DNA of 64,000 bases from CAYJGJ01 sp964367585 (GTDB taxonomy: Bacteria; Bacillota; Clostridia; Peptostreptococcales; Anaerovoracaceae): the NCBI GenBank assembly GCA_964367585.1, contig CAYIYH010000003.1:94858-158857 (forward strand). Reading direction: 5' to 3'. The notes beneath the pieces were generated by a model that worked only from the letters and a program-made list of their open reading frames with translations, had not been told where the DNA came from and did no database searches. Positions within the stretch are counted from its first letter, which is position 1. Each line of letters opens with the position of its first letter. Of the stretch, positions 18,216-26,528 are shown piece by piece. The translations under genes and the position numbers were made by a program.

Positions 18216-19700
18216 TTATTCCGTATCAGAAAACCAATCATTTCCACTAGGGGTTAATCTGATATTTACTTGCTTTAAGCTTGTAAATTCTTCTAACCCT
18301 TTAATACCTCCAATTACTCCCATTCCACTCTCTTTGTGTGGTGTTGTACTAATAGCAAGGTCATTTTCCATATAAGTATTTACCCAAAGAATTCCCGAAT
18401 CGACCTTTTTGCAAACTCGAAGTGCTTTCCCTAAGTCACTTGTAAAAACCATTCCAGCTAATCCATATTTTGTACAGTTTGCCATGGATATAGCTTCTTC
18501 TTCTGTAGAAAACGATTGAATTGTAAGTACTGGACCAAAAATTTCTTCTTGAACAATAGTCATTTCATTTGTACAATTGATGAAAATAGTTGGCTCTATG
18601 AAATATCCTTGCTCAAATTCACCTTCTGTAATTCGTTTGCCTCCTACCGCTATAGTAGCTCCTTCTGATACTCCTTTTGCGATATAATCTAAAATTACAT
18701 TCATATGAGATTTAGACACTACAGGTCCAATTTCTGCATCCTCATCAAATGGCATTCCTATGCGAAACTTTTTTACTCTTTCACAAAGCGTTTTTACTAC
18801 CTTCTCATAAATAGATTCCTGAACTAACAGCCTAGAACCCGAAACGCAAATTTGCCCTTGACTAAAGAAAATTCCGAATAAAATAGTTTGTAATGCTTTA
18901 TCCAAATCTGCATCATCGAATAAAATAGCAGCTGACTTTCCGCCGAGTTCTAATAAAAGTTTTTTTAGATTAGAAGATGCTTGCTTCATGATACGTTTTC
19001 CAGTATCTGTACCACCAGTGAATACCACTTTTTTTACACGTTCATCCGCTGCTATAGCATCTCCAATTTCGGAACCTGGACCGAGAATTAAATTTACAGT
19101 TCCCGCCGGAATTCCCACTTGTTCGAATATCTCAAACAGCAAAATCGTGGTAAGAGGTGTTATTGAAGCTGGCTTTACCACTACTGTATTTCCCGCTGCT
19201 AATGCTGGAGCTACACCTGCACACATAGTTCCTAACGGATAATTCCAAGGTGCTATAACTGCGCAAACACCTAGTGGTTCCCGAATACTCATTCCAAGTA
19301 ACTCATCAGAGTTATTCCCAGTCTGTCCCACCATAGAGTTTATGAGACCTGCATAATAGCGAAATGTATACGCAGCAGCGTAAGGATCATCTTCCTTTGT
19401 TTCCCTAAATAGTCTTCCAGTATTCAAAGATTCTAATCTAGCAATTTCTTCCGCCCGTTCTTCTATCAAATCTGCTACCTGAATTAGATAACTAGCTCGC
19501 TCTGTAGCGGACAAGCCTGCCCAACGTGCTGTGTCTTCAAAGGCATTTCTTGCTGATTGCACAGCTAGATCAACTTCCTCTAACCCACCTTCTGGCACTA
19601 CAGCTATTATCTCTCCATTACTAGGGTTTATAATGTTTCGCCGCTTTTCACTCCCATTGTCTCTCCATCTTCCATCCCAATACATTTTTTTGATATCCAC
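18216..19700 (-). CDS. NAD(P)-dependent aldehyde dehydrogenase
   Basis: The 494-residue enzyme has PWNYP (Asn153), VVVKPAS (Lys176), the general base Glu251 in LELGGK and the nucleophile Cys285 in SQGQICVSGSR, plus the EEIFGPVL motif. It oxidises an aldehyde to the acid. Overall it resembles betaine-aldehyde and broad-range aldehyde dehydrogenases, but the substrate cannot be told. The start is GTG with GGGAGG upstream; an ATG lies five codons further in. It is the first gene of a five-gene operon whose promoter is overlapped by a long palindromic operator. Confidence 0.95.
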   Translation of the reverse strand: MDIKKMYWDGRWRDNGSEKRRNIINPSNGEIIAVVPEGGLEEVDLAVQSARNAFEDTARWAGLSATERASYLIQVADLIEERAEEIARLESLNTGRLFRETKEDDPYAAAYTFRYYAGLINSMVGQTGNNSDELLGMSIREPLGVCAVIAPWNYPLGTMCAGVAPALAAGNTVVVKPASITPLTTILLFEIFEQVGIPAGTVNLILGPGSEIGDAIAADERVKKVVFTGGTDTGKRIMKQASSNLKKLLLELGGKSAAILFDDADLDKALQTILFGIFFSQGQICVSGSRLLVQESIYEKVVKTLCERVKKFRIGMPFDEDAEIGPVVSKSHMNVILDYIAKGVSEGATIAVGGKRITEGEFEQGYFIEPTIFINCTNEMTIVQEEIFGPVLTIQSFSTEEEAISMANCTKYGLAGMVFTSDLGKALRVCKKVDSGILWVNTYMENDLAISTTPHKESGMGVIGGIKGLEEFTSLKQVNIRLTPSGNDWFSDTE

Positions 19701-19752
19701 TCTTTATATCCTCCCTACTCATATTATCGCTTAAGCGAGATAGCAGTTTTGC

Positions 19753-19792
19753 ATATCATTAATTAATTGAACGTTCAATTAATTAATGATAT
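19753..19792. promoter_or_regulatory. 40-bp perfect palindrome, likely TetR-family operator
   Basis: The two 20-base arms are exact reverse complements with no spacer. The core is TTGAACGTTCAA, the TTGAAC/GTTCAA type bound by several TetR/BetI-family repressors. It starts at the edge of the -10 box of the operon promoter and covers the expected transcription start. The tetR gene is the next gene upstream. Confidence 0.85.
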
Positions 19793-19820
19793 AATACCAT
19801 TTTCCTGCTACGCATGTCAA
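19791..19820 (-). promoter_or_regulatory. Sigma-A promoter of the aldehyde dehydrogenase operon
   Basis: The -35 TTGACA (19815-19820) and -10 TATTAT (19791-19796) are separated by 18 bases. The last bases of the -10 box belong to the 40-bp palindrome, so a bound repressor would block initiation. Confidence 0.8.
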
Positions 19821-19841
19821 ATGATTTTATTTATTATGCAC

Positions 19842-19874
19842 AAAAAAAAAGAGGGCCCTACGTTAAGCCCCCTC
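19842..19874 (-). terminator. Terminator after the tetR gene
   Basis: Minus-strand RNA has a GC-rich GAGGG/CCCTC stem with further G-C pairs inside, followed by nine U. It ends the TetR transcript before the operon promoter. Confidence 0.85.
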
Positions 19875-19890
19875 CCGATTCAATATGTTT

Positions 19891-20505
19891 TTATTTTTCT
19901 TGACTTAAAATGTAGCTTATTACAGCTTGTTTTTGATTAATTAACACTCGATTGAAATCTTCTATATCCTCGGAAAAGTCGCGATAATCGGCAAGACCGC
20001 TAGTCACTGAGAAGATAAAGACCGAGGCTAACCTTGTATCTATCTCCGGAATCGCACCTTTTTTCACAAAAAAATCCAACTCCTTTTTCACCAATTCAAT
20101 CACCCGATCGTGGTGTGCTTTGAATTTCTTCCACACTTCAGCATCTCTCAATGCCAAGCTGTGACAATCAAAAAACACCTTCGTTTCCATTAGGTTAGGA
20201 TCTAAGTCCTGAATAAACAAATAATCGATGTAATCAAGAAAAACTCTTTTATATTCGTTTGCTTCAACTTCAGGCCTTATATATGGGTTATCAGTGCATT
20301 TTTCCAAAACATAGTCTACAAATTCCAATGTCATTTGTCGTTTGTTTTTAAAGTAATGTAAAACTAAACTAGGATTAATTTCAAGACGTGTGGCAATATT
20401 TACTAGTGTTACATTTTTGAAACCATTTTCTCCTACTAATAGATAATAAATCTCAAGAATTTCATCTTTCTTTTTTTGATATTGAATTTCGTTTCTTACT
20501 TTCAA
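19891..20505 (-). CDS. TetR/AcrR-family transcriptional regulator
   Basis: The 204-residue protein has an N-terminal TetR helix-turn-helix (GFKNVTLVNIATRLEINPSLVLHYFKNKRQMTLEFVDYVL) and an all-helical C-terminal ligand domain. It resembles BetI-like members in size and in the HTH. The start is TTG with GGAG about 10 bases upstream. It lies upstream of, and in the same direction as, the aldehyde dehydrogenase operon, with its own terminator between. It probably represses that operon through the 40-bp palindrome and releases on binding the substrate or a metabolite. Confidence 0.9.
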   Translation of the reverse strand: MKVRNEIQYQKKKDEILEIYYLLVGENGFKNVTLVNIATRLEINPSLVLHYFKNKRQMTLEFVDYVLEKCTDNPYIRPEVEANEYKRVFLDYIDYLFIQDLDPNLMETKVFFDCHSLALRDAEVWKKFKAHHDRVIELVKKELDFFVKKGAIPEIDTRLASVFIFSVTSGLADYRDFSEDIEDFNRVLINQKQAVISYILSQEK

Positions 20506-20644
20506 AGCACTGTTTCTCCTTTCATTCTCTCCTTGCTGTCTATTACTTTATTTAACTAGTTGACAAGTGTTATGCATCAACATAGCATACCTGATTCCTG
20601 GAGGGACAAACATGCATGTGAAATAATCATTAGGATTATATTAA

Positions 20645-20658
20645 TTGACCTCCGTCAA
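20645..20658. repeat. Short inverted repeat in the gap upstream of tetR
   Basis: TTGAC-CTCC-GTCAA is a 5+4+5 dyad inside the 326-base gap between tetR and the ABC permease gene. The rest of the gap holds the tetR leader and the terminator at 20761-20781; no further gene was seen in it. Confidence 0.35.
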
Positions 20659-20760
20659 AAAATCCATTCTATTTTTAAATTATTTTTATATTATACCATT
20701 AAATAACGAATATATCTATCTGCGCGTTATAATACAAGTTAAATTGCACTAATTTAGAAT

Positions 20761-20781
20761 AAAAGGGGGAATTATTCCCCC
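20761..20781 (-). terminator. Terminator after the YtrA-linked ABC operon
   Basis: A GGGGGAAT/ATTCCCCC-type stem is followed on the minus strand by UUUUAUU. It lies about 50 bases after the permease stop codon. Confidence 0.8.
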
Positions 20782-20831
20782 CATAAACTCTACTTATTTT
20801 AATTAACGCTACAATGAATCTACTGCCAACG

Positions 20832-21608
20832 TTATTCAAGATTTAACTTTTTGGTCATTATGTATCTGCATACAAAAATTGATATAATGCTCTCCACAAT
20901 ATACATCGAGGCGATAAGGAATAACATTAACGGGAAAGAGTCAAAGAATTCATCGCTATCATTATACACTGCAATATTCGTTGTCACGTTATTTGACATT
21001 ACTACAATTACAGGTATAAGCAAAATTGAGTTAAGAATCTGCGTCCCATAATTAAGAGCAAACCATGCACCAACAGACACAAGTATTTTATTCTTTGCAA
21101 GTTGCCCTAGGCATATCGCAGTATAAAAGATCAAAATAGAAAATAATCCCTGGGCGCATATTGTTGCAGTAGTAGACAATACGTACCATAAATTCGCTTC
21201 CGTAATTAATGCCCAAATTCCTTCAAGCAAAGAGAATTCTTCAAACATGACTGTTAAAACGATCAATCCCGACACGATAGTCGAACTTATCATAATTAAA
21301 CTAAACACAATTGCATTGATTATTTTGCATATAAAATGATCCATCGGCTTTACAGGCAATGTAAAACTCAAGTAGCCTTGCAATGTAAAAAGATGACGGT
21401 AGAAACGTGTCACATATATTACGGTGGGAAGACAAACCATACCAAATATTACAAGTGGGTATGGTAAAAAAAGCATCGTTCGTACAAAGTCAATTTCAAT
21501 TAATTGCGATGCAACTGCTGTAGCAGTAGACACAATTAATATAAGTATCATTAACCAAGCCACTTTGGCATAGTATCTTGCTTCATAATAATATAATTTA
21601 CTTAGCAT
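20832..21608 (-). CDS. ABC transporter membrane subunit (ABC-2 type)
   Basis: The 258-residue protein has about six hydrophobic segments and begins MLSKLYYYEARYYAKVAWLMILILIV, typical of ABC-2-like permeases linked to YtrA regulators. It overlaps the ATPase gene by 7 bases, and its GGGAGG ribosome site lies within the end of that gene. It should form an exporter or lipid/peptide-handling pump with the ATPase. The substrate is unknown; the family is often induced by cell-wall antibiotics. Confidence 0.8.
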   Translation of the reverse strand: MLSKLYYYEARYYAKVAWLMILILIVSTATAVASQLIEIDFVRTMLFLPYPLVIFGMVCLPTVIYVTRFYRHLFTLQGYLSFTLPVKPMDHFICKIINAIVFSLIMISSTIVSGLIVLTVMFEEFSLLEGIWALITEANLWYVLSTTATICAQGLFSILIFYTAICLGQLAKNKILVSVGAWFALNYGTQILNSILLIPVIVVMSNNVTTNIAVYNDSDEFFDSFPLMLFLIASMYIVESIISIFVCRYIMTKKLNLE

Positions 21609-22300
21609 TTGAACACCTCCCTAAATAAATTGTCAATACTCATATTGTTTGCTTGCCTGATATCATCTGCATTGCCGCCCAGAACGAATTCACCATTTCT
21701 GAGGAATATTGCATCACTAATTACAGACTCTATATCCGAAATCAGATGTGTCGAAAGTATTATAGATGCGTTTTCGTTATAATTTGAAATTATTGTTTTT
21801 AAAATATAGTTTCTAGCCGCTGGATCTACTCCTGCAATCGGCTCATCTAATAGGTACACCTGAGCATCTCTACTCATCACGAGTATCAATGCAACTTTTT
21901 CTTGATTACCCTTTGACAAAGTTTTAATTTTTGCTTTTAAATTTATTCCTAAATTCCCAAGCATTTGAATCGCACGTTCACGACGAAAATCACTATAAAA
22001 GTCACTGTAATATTTTATACAAAATTCCACGCTTTCACTTGGATCAAGAAATATTCGATCAGGCAAATAAGAAACTATTTTTTTAGTCTCCACGCCAGGG
22101 GAATGACCACATATTTGAATCATTCCGCTATCAGGAACGAGCAGCCCATTGAGAAGTTTAATCAATGTTGTCTTCCCACTCCCGTTCGGTCCGAGTAATC
22201 CCAATATTTTTCCTCTTCCGAGTTCAAAATTAAAATTATTGAGTGCCATATTATTTTTATATCGTTTAGTCAAATTCAGACATTTTATCAATGGCTCCAT
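21602..22300 (-). CDS. ABC transporter ATP-binding protein
   Basis: The 232-residue ATPase has Walker A GPNGSGKTT, a signature LSKGNQEKVAL in place of LSGGQ, as in YtrB/CcmA-type exporters, and Walker B VYLLDEPIAGVDP with the switch His in STH. The ATG overlaps the gntR stop codon, and its AAGGAGG site is within the last gntR codons, so it is translationally coupled. Confidence 0.92.
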   Translation of the reverse strand: MEPLIKCLNLTKRYKNNMALNNFNFELGRGKILGLLGPNGSGKTTLIKLLNGLLVPDSGMIQICGHSPGVETKKIVSYLPDRIFLDPSESVEFCIKYYSDFYSDFRRERAIQMLGNLGINLKAKIKTLSKGNQEKVALILVMSRDAQVYLLDEPIAGVDPAARNYILKTIISNYNENASIILSTHLISDIESVISDAIFLRNGEFVLGGNADDIRQANNMSIDNLFREVFKC

Positions 22301-22668
22301 TAATTGCCTCCTTTTAATCTATTTTCTACTTGTATCAAAATATCCTCTTTAGTAAAACCAAGTTCCAACATCGACGAGATAAAATTAGCACTTGCTTCTG
22401 CCAATCTTTTATTCCCCATATTACTAATAAGGTCAGCATCAGTTGTTACATATCGCCCATCTCCACGCCGTGTTGTTATTAGGCCTATTTGCTCTACTTC
22501 CATTAAAGCTCTTTGCATTGTGTTCGGATTGACACTAGCTTGCAAAGCAAAATCCCTAACTGTCGGGAGTTTTTCACCAGGTAAATATTTACCGTTTACA
22601 ATGTTTCTAGTTATCTCTTCAACTATTTGCATAAATATAGGCCGGTCTTCATTAAAATTCCAATTCAC
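22300..22668 (-). CDS. GntR-family regulator, YtrA subfamily
   Basis: The 122-residue protein is a winged helix (PIFMQIVEEITRNIVNGKYLPGEKLPTVRDFALQASVNPNTMQRALMEVEQIGLITTRRGDGRYV) with only a short C-terminal helical part. That is the YtrA subfamily, which normally represses its own ABC operon. The start is GTG with AAAGGAG upstream. A dyad overlaps the -10 box of the promoter just upstream, as expected for autoregulation. Confidence 0.93.
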   Translation of the reverse strand: MNWNFNEDRPIFMQIVEEITRNIVNGKYLPGEKLPTVRDFALQASVNPNTMQRALMEVEQIGLITTRRGDGRYVTTDADLISNMGNKRLAEASANFISSMLELGFTKEDILIQVENRLKGGN

Positions 22669-22725
22669 ATGCTTTCTCCTTTCGTTACTATATTATTACG
22701 TTATTGCATTATTTAACTATTGCAC

Positions 22726-22743
22726 TATTGTACTAATACAATA
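22726..22743. promoter_or_regulatory. Likely operator of the YtrA-type regulator
   Basis: TATTGTA-CTAA-TACAATA is a perfect 7+4+7 dyad that runs into the -10 box of the operon promoter and lies just at the start of transcription. Its place and symmetry suit a dimeric GntR repressor. Confidence 0.65.
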
Positions 22744-22769
22744 ATATAGTATCACGTTTCCTTTGTCAA
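22741..22769 (-). promoter_or_regulatory. Promoter of the YtrA-type ABC operon
   Basis: The -35 TTGACA (22764-22769) and -10 TATTAT (22741-22746) are separated by exactly 17 bases. The expected start is about 65 bases before the gntR start codon. Confidence 0.8.
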
Positions 22770-22807
22770 CAGTTTATTACACTTTTTTCAAAAACTGTTA
22801 ATAGGAA

Positions 22808-22851
22808 AAGCAAATAAACACTATCAATAGATAGATAGCGCATATTTGCTT
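22808..22851 (-). terminator. Long hairpin after the flavin-binding protein gene
   Basis: AAGCAAATA and its complement form the outer stem with an inner CTATC/GATAG stem; UUUCC follows. It lies between the gene ending at 22903 and the promoter at 22741-22769. The U-run is short, so it may be a weak terminator. Confidence 0.55.
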
Positions 22852-22902
22852 CTATTATGTTCATGCAAAGCATCTTCATCATGTTATTATGATTGTTTGT
22901 AG

Positions 22903-23334
22903 TTAATTGAAATCTATTACATATCTTGTATCAAAGTCAAAAAACACTGCGTCTGTTAATTTTATTTGCAAAACAATAGTGTTAATATCGTCGTAATCAC
23001 TATGTCCATTGTCCCACCATTTTGCAAATACGATCTTTAATTTTTTAGCAAGTTCGAGATTTTTCTCGCTATATATATGACCTAAGTTATTAACTATACC
23101 ATGTGCAGAAAAATAATCATTTGAACATAAACCAACTACTGGATTCAGTGCAATCTGTTTCATTTTTTCGGATTTAGCATCTACAATAGTGTAAAAGCTA
23201 CCGTCTTCAAAATATGCGTCTACTATGCGTACAGTAGGCCTATCTCCATCTATTGTCGCAAGAGACAGGAGTGTATCTTTTCCAAATCGCTCGTTTAACA
23301 TCTCGATATCTTTTTGCAGTTTTTCTTTATTCAC
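22903..23334 (-). CDS. Pyridoxamine 5'-phosphate oxidase-like flavin-binding protein
   Basis: The 143-residue protein has the split-barrel pattern of this fold (LLSLATIDGDRPTVRIVDAYFEDGSFYTIVDAKSEKMKQIALNPVVGLCSN), typical of small FMN- or F420-binding proteins in anaerobes. The physiological substrate is unknown. The start is GTG with AAGGAG 8 bases upstream. It appears to be a single-gene unit. Confidence 0.8.
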   Translation of the reverse strand: MNKEKLQKDIEMLNERFGKDTLLSLATIDGDRPTVRIVDAYFEDGSFYTIVDAKSEKMKQIALNPVVGLCSNDYFSAHGIVNNLGHIYSEKNLELAKKLKIVFAKWWDNGHSDYDDINTIVLQIKLTDAVFFDFDTRYVIDFN

Positions 23335-23425
23335 TTTTTAAACTCCTTAACTAATATGATTTCTATTTTAGGTGAATTTACACAAGGATGACTCACAAGT
23401 CAATTCTCTTTATATAGATTTATAA

Positions 23426-23803
23426 TCATTTTTTTCGTATCATTCCCGCGGAATTTGGTTCAGAATTAACGAAGCCAAATTTCTCATAAAGTCTATCCGC
23501 AGGTTACACCGCAATTAAAGTGATATATGCATCTTCATCACAGTGCTCGTCGAAATACTTATCGATTTCTTCCATTATCATACGTCCGATTCCTCTACCT
23601 TGATATGCCGTATCAACCATTATATCACTTACTACATAAGATATTGCACCATCTCCGATTATCCTTCCAAACCCGATTAAGTCATTATTATCTCTGACAG
23701 AAACATTAAGTAATAAATTATTCAACGCAATTTCTGCATTTGCTATACTTTTTGCTCCACCTCCCATCTGAGATTTTATTCTTAAATCACATATTGTTTT
23801 CAT
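23426..23803 (-). pseudogene. GNAT acetyltransferase gene interrupted by an in-frame TAA
   Basis: The first 99 codons encode a GNAT domain with the acetyl-CoA loop YQGRGIGRMIM and end TLIAV followed by TAA at 23504-23506. The same frame continues PADRLYEKFGFVNSEPNSAG and ends IRKK at a TGA at 23426-23428. PAD-LY-KFGF ... GM is the normal C-terminus of this family, and the total of about 125 codons fits the usual length. A single nonsense codon therefore splits an otherwise intact gene. The truncated product lacks the last core strand and is probably inactive. It lies 6 bases from the msrAB gene. Confidence 0.85.
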
Positions 23804-23809
23804 CTTAAT

Positions 23810-24856
23810 TTATCTTGCCTTATATATAATCGAATCGTCTTTTAAGATTAAATGTCGTAAATATGCGTATCCTTCTTCGACCATAGATTCAAATGGAACA
23901 AATCTTAATGCCGCTCCATTAATGCAGTATCTACGCCCTCCAGATTCAATCGGACCATCGGTGAAATAGTGTCCTAGATGATTTAGCCCCGAACGGCTTT
24001 TCACTTCGACTCCATAAATCAAACTGCCACTTTCTATGTCCTCTACTAACACATCTTGTGAAATTGGCCTCGTAAAACTTGGCCACCCAGTACCCGAATT
24101 ATACTTATCGGTAGATAGGAATAACGGCTCTCCAGTTACTATGTCTACATAAATGCCAACTTCATAATGGTCATTTAAATCACTTGAAAATGATCTTTCT
24201 GTGCCGCTATTTTGTACTACTTCGTATTGCAAGTCAGTGAGTTTTTCTTTTAATTCTTCAATAGCTGGTATAGGATAATCTTTTTTCTTGATTAAAACTC
24301 CTTTGGACGCTAATTCCAAATTAATATGGCAATATCCATTTCCATTTTTTGATAAGTAATCTTGATGATATTCTTCCGCAGTGAAATAGTTATCTAGAGG
24401 TAGCACCTCCACGACAAGAGTTTTTTCATACTGAAGTTGTAATCTAGCTAGTGCTTTGTCAATCACTGTTTTTTCAGAAACGTCGGTATAGTAGATACCC
24501 GTCCTATACTGTGTTCCAATGTCATTTCCTTGTTTGTTTAAACTAGTGGGGTCAATTATTCTAAAATAATATTCCAACACATTTTCTAAGCTAATTTGAA
24601 TAGGGTCATAAATGACTTTTACCGTCTCGGCATGTCCAGTATTGTTGAGACAAACTTCCTCATAAGTTGGATTGCTCGTATTTCCGTTTGCATAACCAGA
24701 AGAAACATCGTAAATTCCTGCAATCCTTGATAGAAATTCCTCTACACCCCAAAAACATCCACCCGCAAGGTATATTATTTTTAGTTTTTTAACTTTAACT
24801 AACTCGTTCATATCTAATTTGCTATCGTATACTATAGTTTTATTTTTATTTTTCAT
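23810..24856 (-). CDS. msrAB: Cytosolic peptide methionine sulfoxide reductase MsrAB
   Basis: This MsrA-MsrB fusion has MsrA motif AGGCFWGVEEF and MsrB motifs SGTGWPSFTRPI and RYCINGAALRF. It is clearly related to the copy at 9944-11077 but has no signal peptide or lipobox, so it should act in the cytoplasm. AGGTGA precedes an ATG at 24854-24856, which is preferred over a TTG one codon upstream. It precedes the broken GNAT gene on the same strand and may be cotranscribed with it. Confidence 0.95.
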   Translation of the reverse strand: MKNKNKTIVYDSKLDMNELVKVKKLKIIYLAGGCFWGVEEFLSRIAGIYDVSSGYANGNTSNPTYEEVCLNNTGHAETVKVIYDPIQISLENVLEYYFRIIDPTSLNKQGNDIGTQYRTGIYYTDVSEKTVIDKALARLQLQYEKTLVVEVLPLDNYFTAEEYHQDYLSKNGNGYCHINLELASKGVLIKKKDYPIPAIEELKEKLTDLQYEVVQNSGTERSFSSDLNDHYEVGIYVDIVTGEPLFLSTDKYNSGTGWPSFTRPISQDVLVEDIESGSLIYGVEVKSRSGLNHLGHYFTDGPIESGGRRYCINGAALRFVPFESMVEEGYAYLRHLILKDDSIIYKAR

Positions 24857-24913
24857 CAATTCACCTCATTAAAAATATATTATACATTGTTAAACTAGCA
24901 TTAGCGAATTAAG

Positions 24914-26284
24914 TCAATTTGGGGATATGGTCGAATTTTTCTTTGGGAATTTCTTTATAACGATAGTATAAAATGTAAATTGAATTATAAGTGAAACTCC
25001 CCAGCTCACCGGGTGTGAAATATATAAGCTTTCGAGTGTTCCAAAATATGAGAAGACTGTATATATCCATAAAATTCTAATTCCACATATGCACGCAAGT
25101 GAAATTACAGTAGGTGCTATAAAATTACCTATACCTCGTAGCTGTCCCGATGTTACATCATTAACACCACAAATAAAAATAGGCAATACTAAGTAATAAA
25201 GCCTATTCGATGCTATTTCTATCACCGCTGGATCCGATGTAAAGATTCGTAGTAAAATTGGCGATGCAAAAGTAAAAAACGAACCAATAATAATCCCTAC
25301 TACGAATACTAATCCCACAGAATAATAATATACTTGTCTCATACGCATGTATTGACATGCTCCTAAATTCTGACTGGAAAAATTCAAACATGTATGTTGA
25401 AATGAATTCAATAGCACAGCTACACTATTTGTAAGGACATTTGAAGTTCCAATACCTGCTAAAATTGTTGCACTGTTAAACGAGTTAAAAGATGATTGCA
25501 CAAACACATTAGATAAAGAAAAAAGAGAGCTTTGTAATCCCAAAGGCAAGCCTACTTTTAATATAAATCTCAACTGTGTTTTGTCTATGCTTATTTTACT
25601 AAAAACGAGTTTATGCGGATATTTTACATTATGTAAAGTACGTAAGACAAGAATCATTGACAATACTTGTGCTATTACTGTCGCTATTGCAACGCCCGTT
25701 ACTCCCATATCTAAGATAGCAACAAAAAAGATATTAAAAAATAAATTTACAACACCCGCAGTTGCTAAGAAATAAAGAGGTCTTCTAGTATCACCTATTG
25801 ACCTTAATATCGAAGCGCCAAAATTATATATCATAGTGGCAGGCATACCCAAAAAATATATGCTCAAATATCGTACCGAAAGATCAAATGTTTCATCAGG
25901 TGCTCTCATAAGTTTAAGAACATCATCAGAAAAGAATACTCCTAAAATAGCTAAAAATATTCCCACTACTATCGATAACGCAATACTTGTATGCACTATT
26001 TTTTCAACAGCCTTAAAATCCCGCGCTCCAGTAAACCGTGAACAAATTACGCTACTTCCAGCTGAAATCCCAAAAAAAGCACCAACAAAAAGCGCAATCA
26101 ATTGTGATGTGGATGAAATTGCACCTTGTGCGATAGTCCCATCAAATTGACCAATTACAATAATATCTACTGCGTTGTATAGAAGTTGCAAAAATCCAGT
26201 TAGCATTAATGGTATTGCGAATAAGAGAATTTGCCTAAGCAATGGTCCTTGACGCATATCTATTTGATATTTTGATTCATTCAT
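24914..26284 (-). CDS. MATE-family multidrug/Na+ antiporter
   Basis: The 456-residue protein has about 12 membrane segments and MATE motifs: GPLLRQILLFAIPLMLTGFLQLLYNAVDIIVIGQF at the N-terminus, GASILRSIGDTRRPLYFL and QLRGIGNFIAPTV in the second half. It exports cationic drugs or metabolites using an ion gradient. It is transcribed from a divergent promoter region shared with the hydrogenase operon. The ATG has GAGGTG upstream. Confidence 0.93.
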   Translation of the reverse strand: MNESKYQIDMRQGPLLRQILLFAIPLMLTGFLQLLYNAVDIIVIGQFDGTIAQGAISSTSQLIALFVGAFFGISAGSSVICSRFTGARDFKAVEKIVHTSIALSIVVGIFLAILGVFFSDDVLKLMRAPDETFDLSVRYLSIYFLGMPATMIYNFGASILRSIGDTRRPLYFLATAGVVNLFFNIFFVAILDMGVTGVAIATVIAQVLSMILVLRTLHNVKYPHKLVFSKISIDKTQLRFILKVGLPLGLQSSLFSLSNVFVQSSFNSFNSATILAGIGTSNVLTNSVAVLLNSFQHTCLNFSSQNLGACQYMRMRQVYYYSVGLVFVVGIIIGSFFTFASPILLRIFTSDPAVIEIASNRLYYLVLPIFICGVNDVTSGQLRGIGNFIAPTVISLACICGIRILWIYTVFSYFGTLESLYISHPVSWGVSLIIQFTFYTIVIKKFPKKNSTISPN

Positions 26285-26335
26285 TTAAAGCACCTCTCAT
26301 ACCCAGACAATAATAATGGTCTATTTTTCATTATT

Positions 26336-26364
26336 ATTTTATTCTAAAAAGGGATTAAATACAA
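26336..26364 (-). promoter_or_regulatory. Promoter of the MATE gene
   Basis: The -35 TTGTAT (26359-26364) and -10 TAAAAT (26336-26341) are 17 bases apart on the minus strand, about 50 bases before the start codon. Confidence 0.55.
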
Positions 26365-26459
26365 GTTTATTATCATTTTATTGAATAAGTTCATTTTTTG
26401 AAATATTTGTATATTTTTTGAAAAACTTTACACTATTAAAACAATTGATGCTTGCATAA

Positions 26460-26489
26460 TTGTTAAAAAAATATTAAACTATTTATGAT
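26460..26489 (+). promoter_or_regulatory. Promoter of the hydrogenase operon
   Basis: TTGTTA (26460-26465) and TATGAT (26484-26489) are separated by 18 bases, about 33 bases before the TTG start of the first gene. Confidence 0.5.
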
Positions 26490-26528
26490 AAAACTTCCGT
26501 TAAAGTTAATTATTATAGGAGTGATACA

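Noticed and set aside
12950..19792. Transposon ends bounding the TetR-linked operon
   Set aside because: The two long palindromes differ in sequence, there is no transposase and no target duplication was seen.
23504..23506. Stop-codon recoding in the GNAT gene
   Set aside because: The codon is TAA. Known recoding for selenocysteine or pyrrolysine uses TGA or TAG, and no stem-loop element was seen, so a nonsense mutation is simpler.
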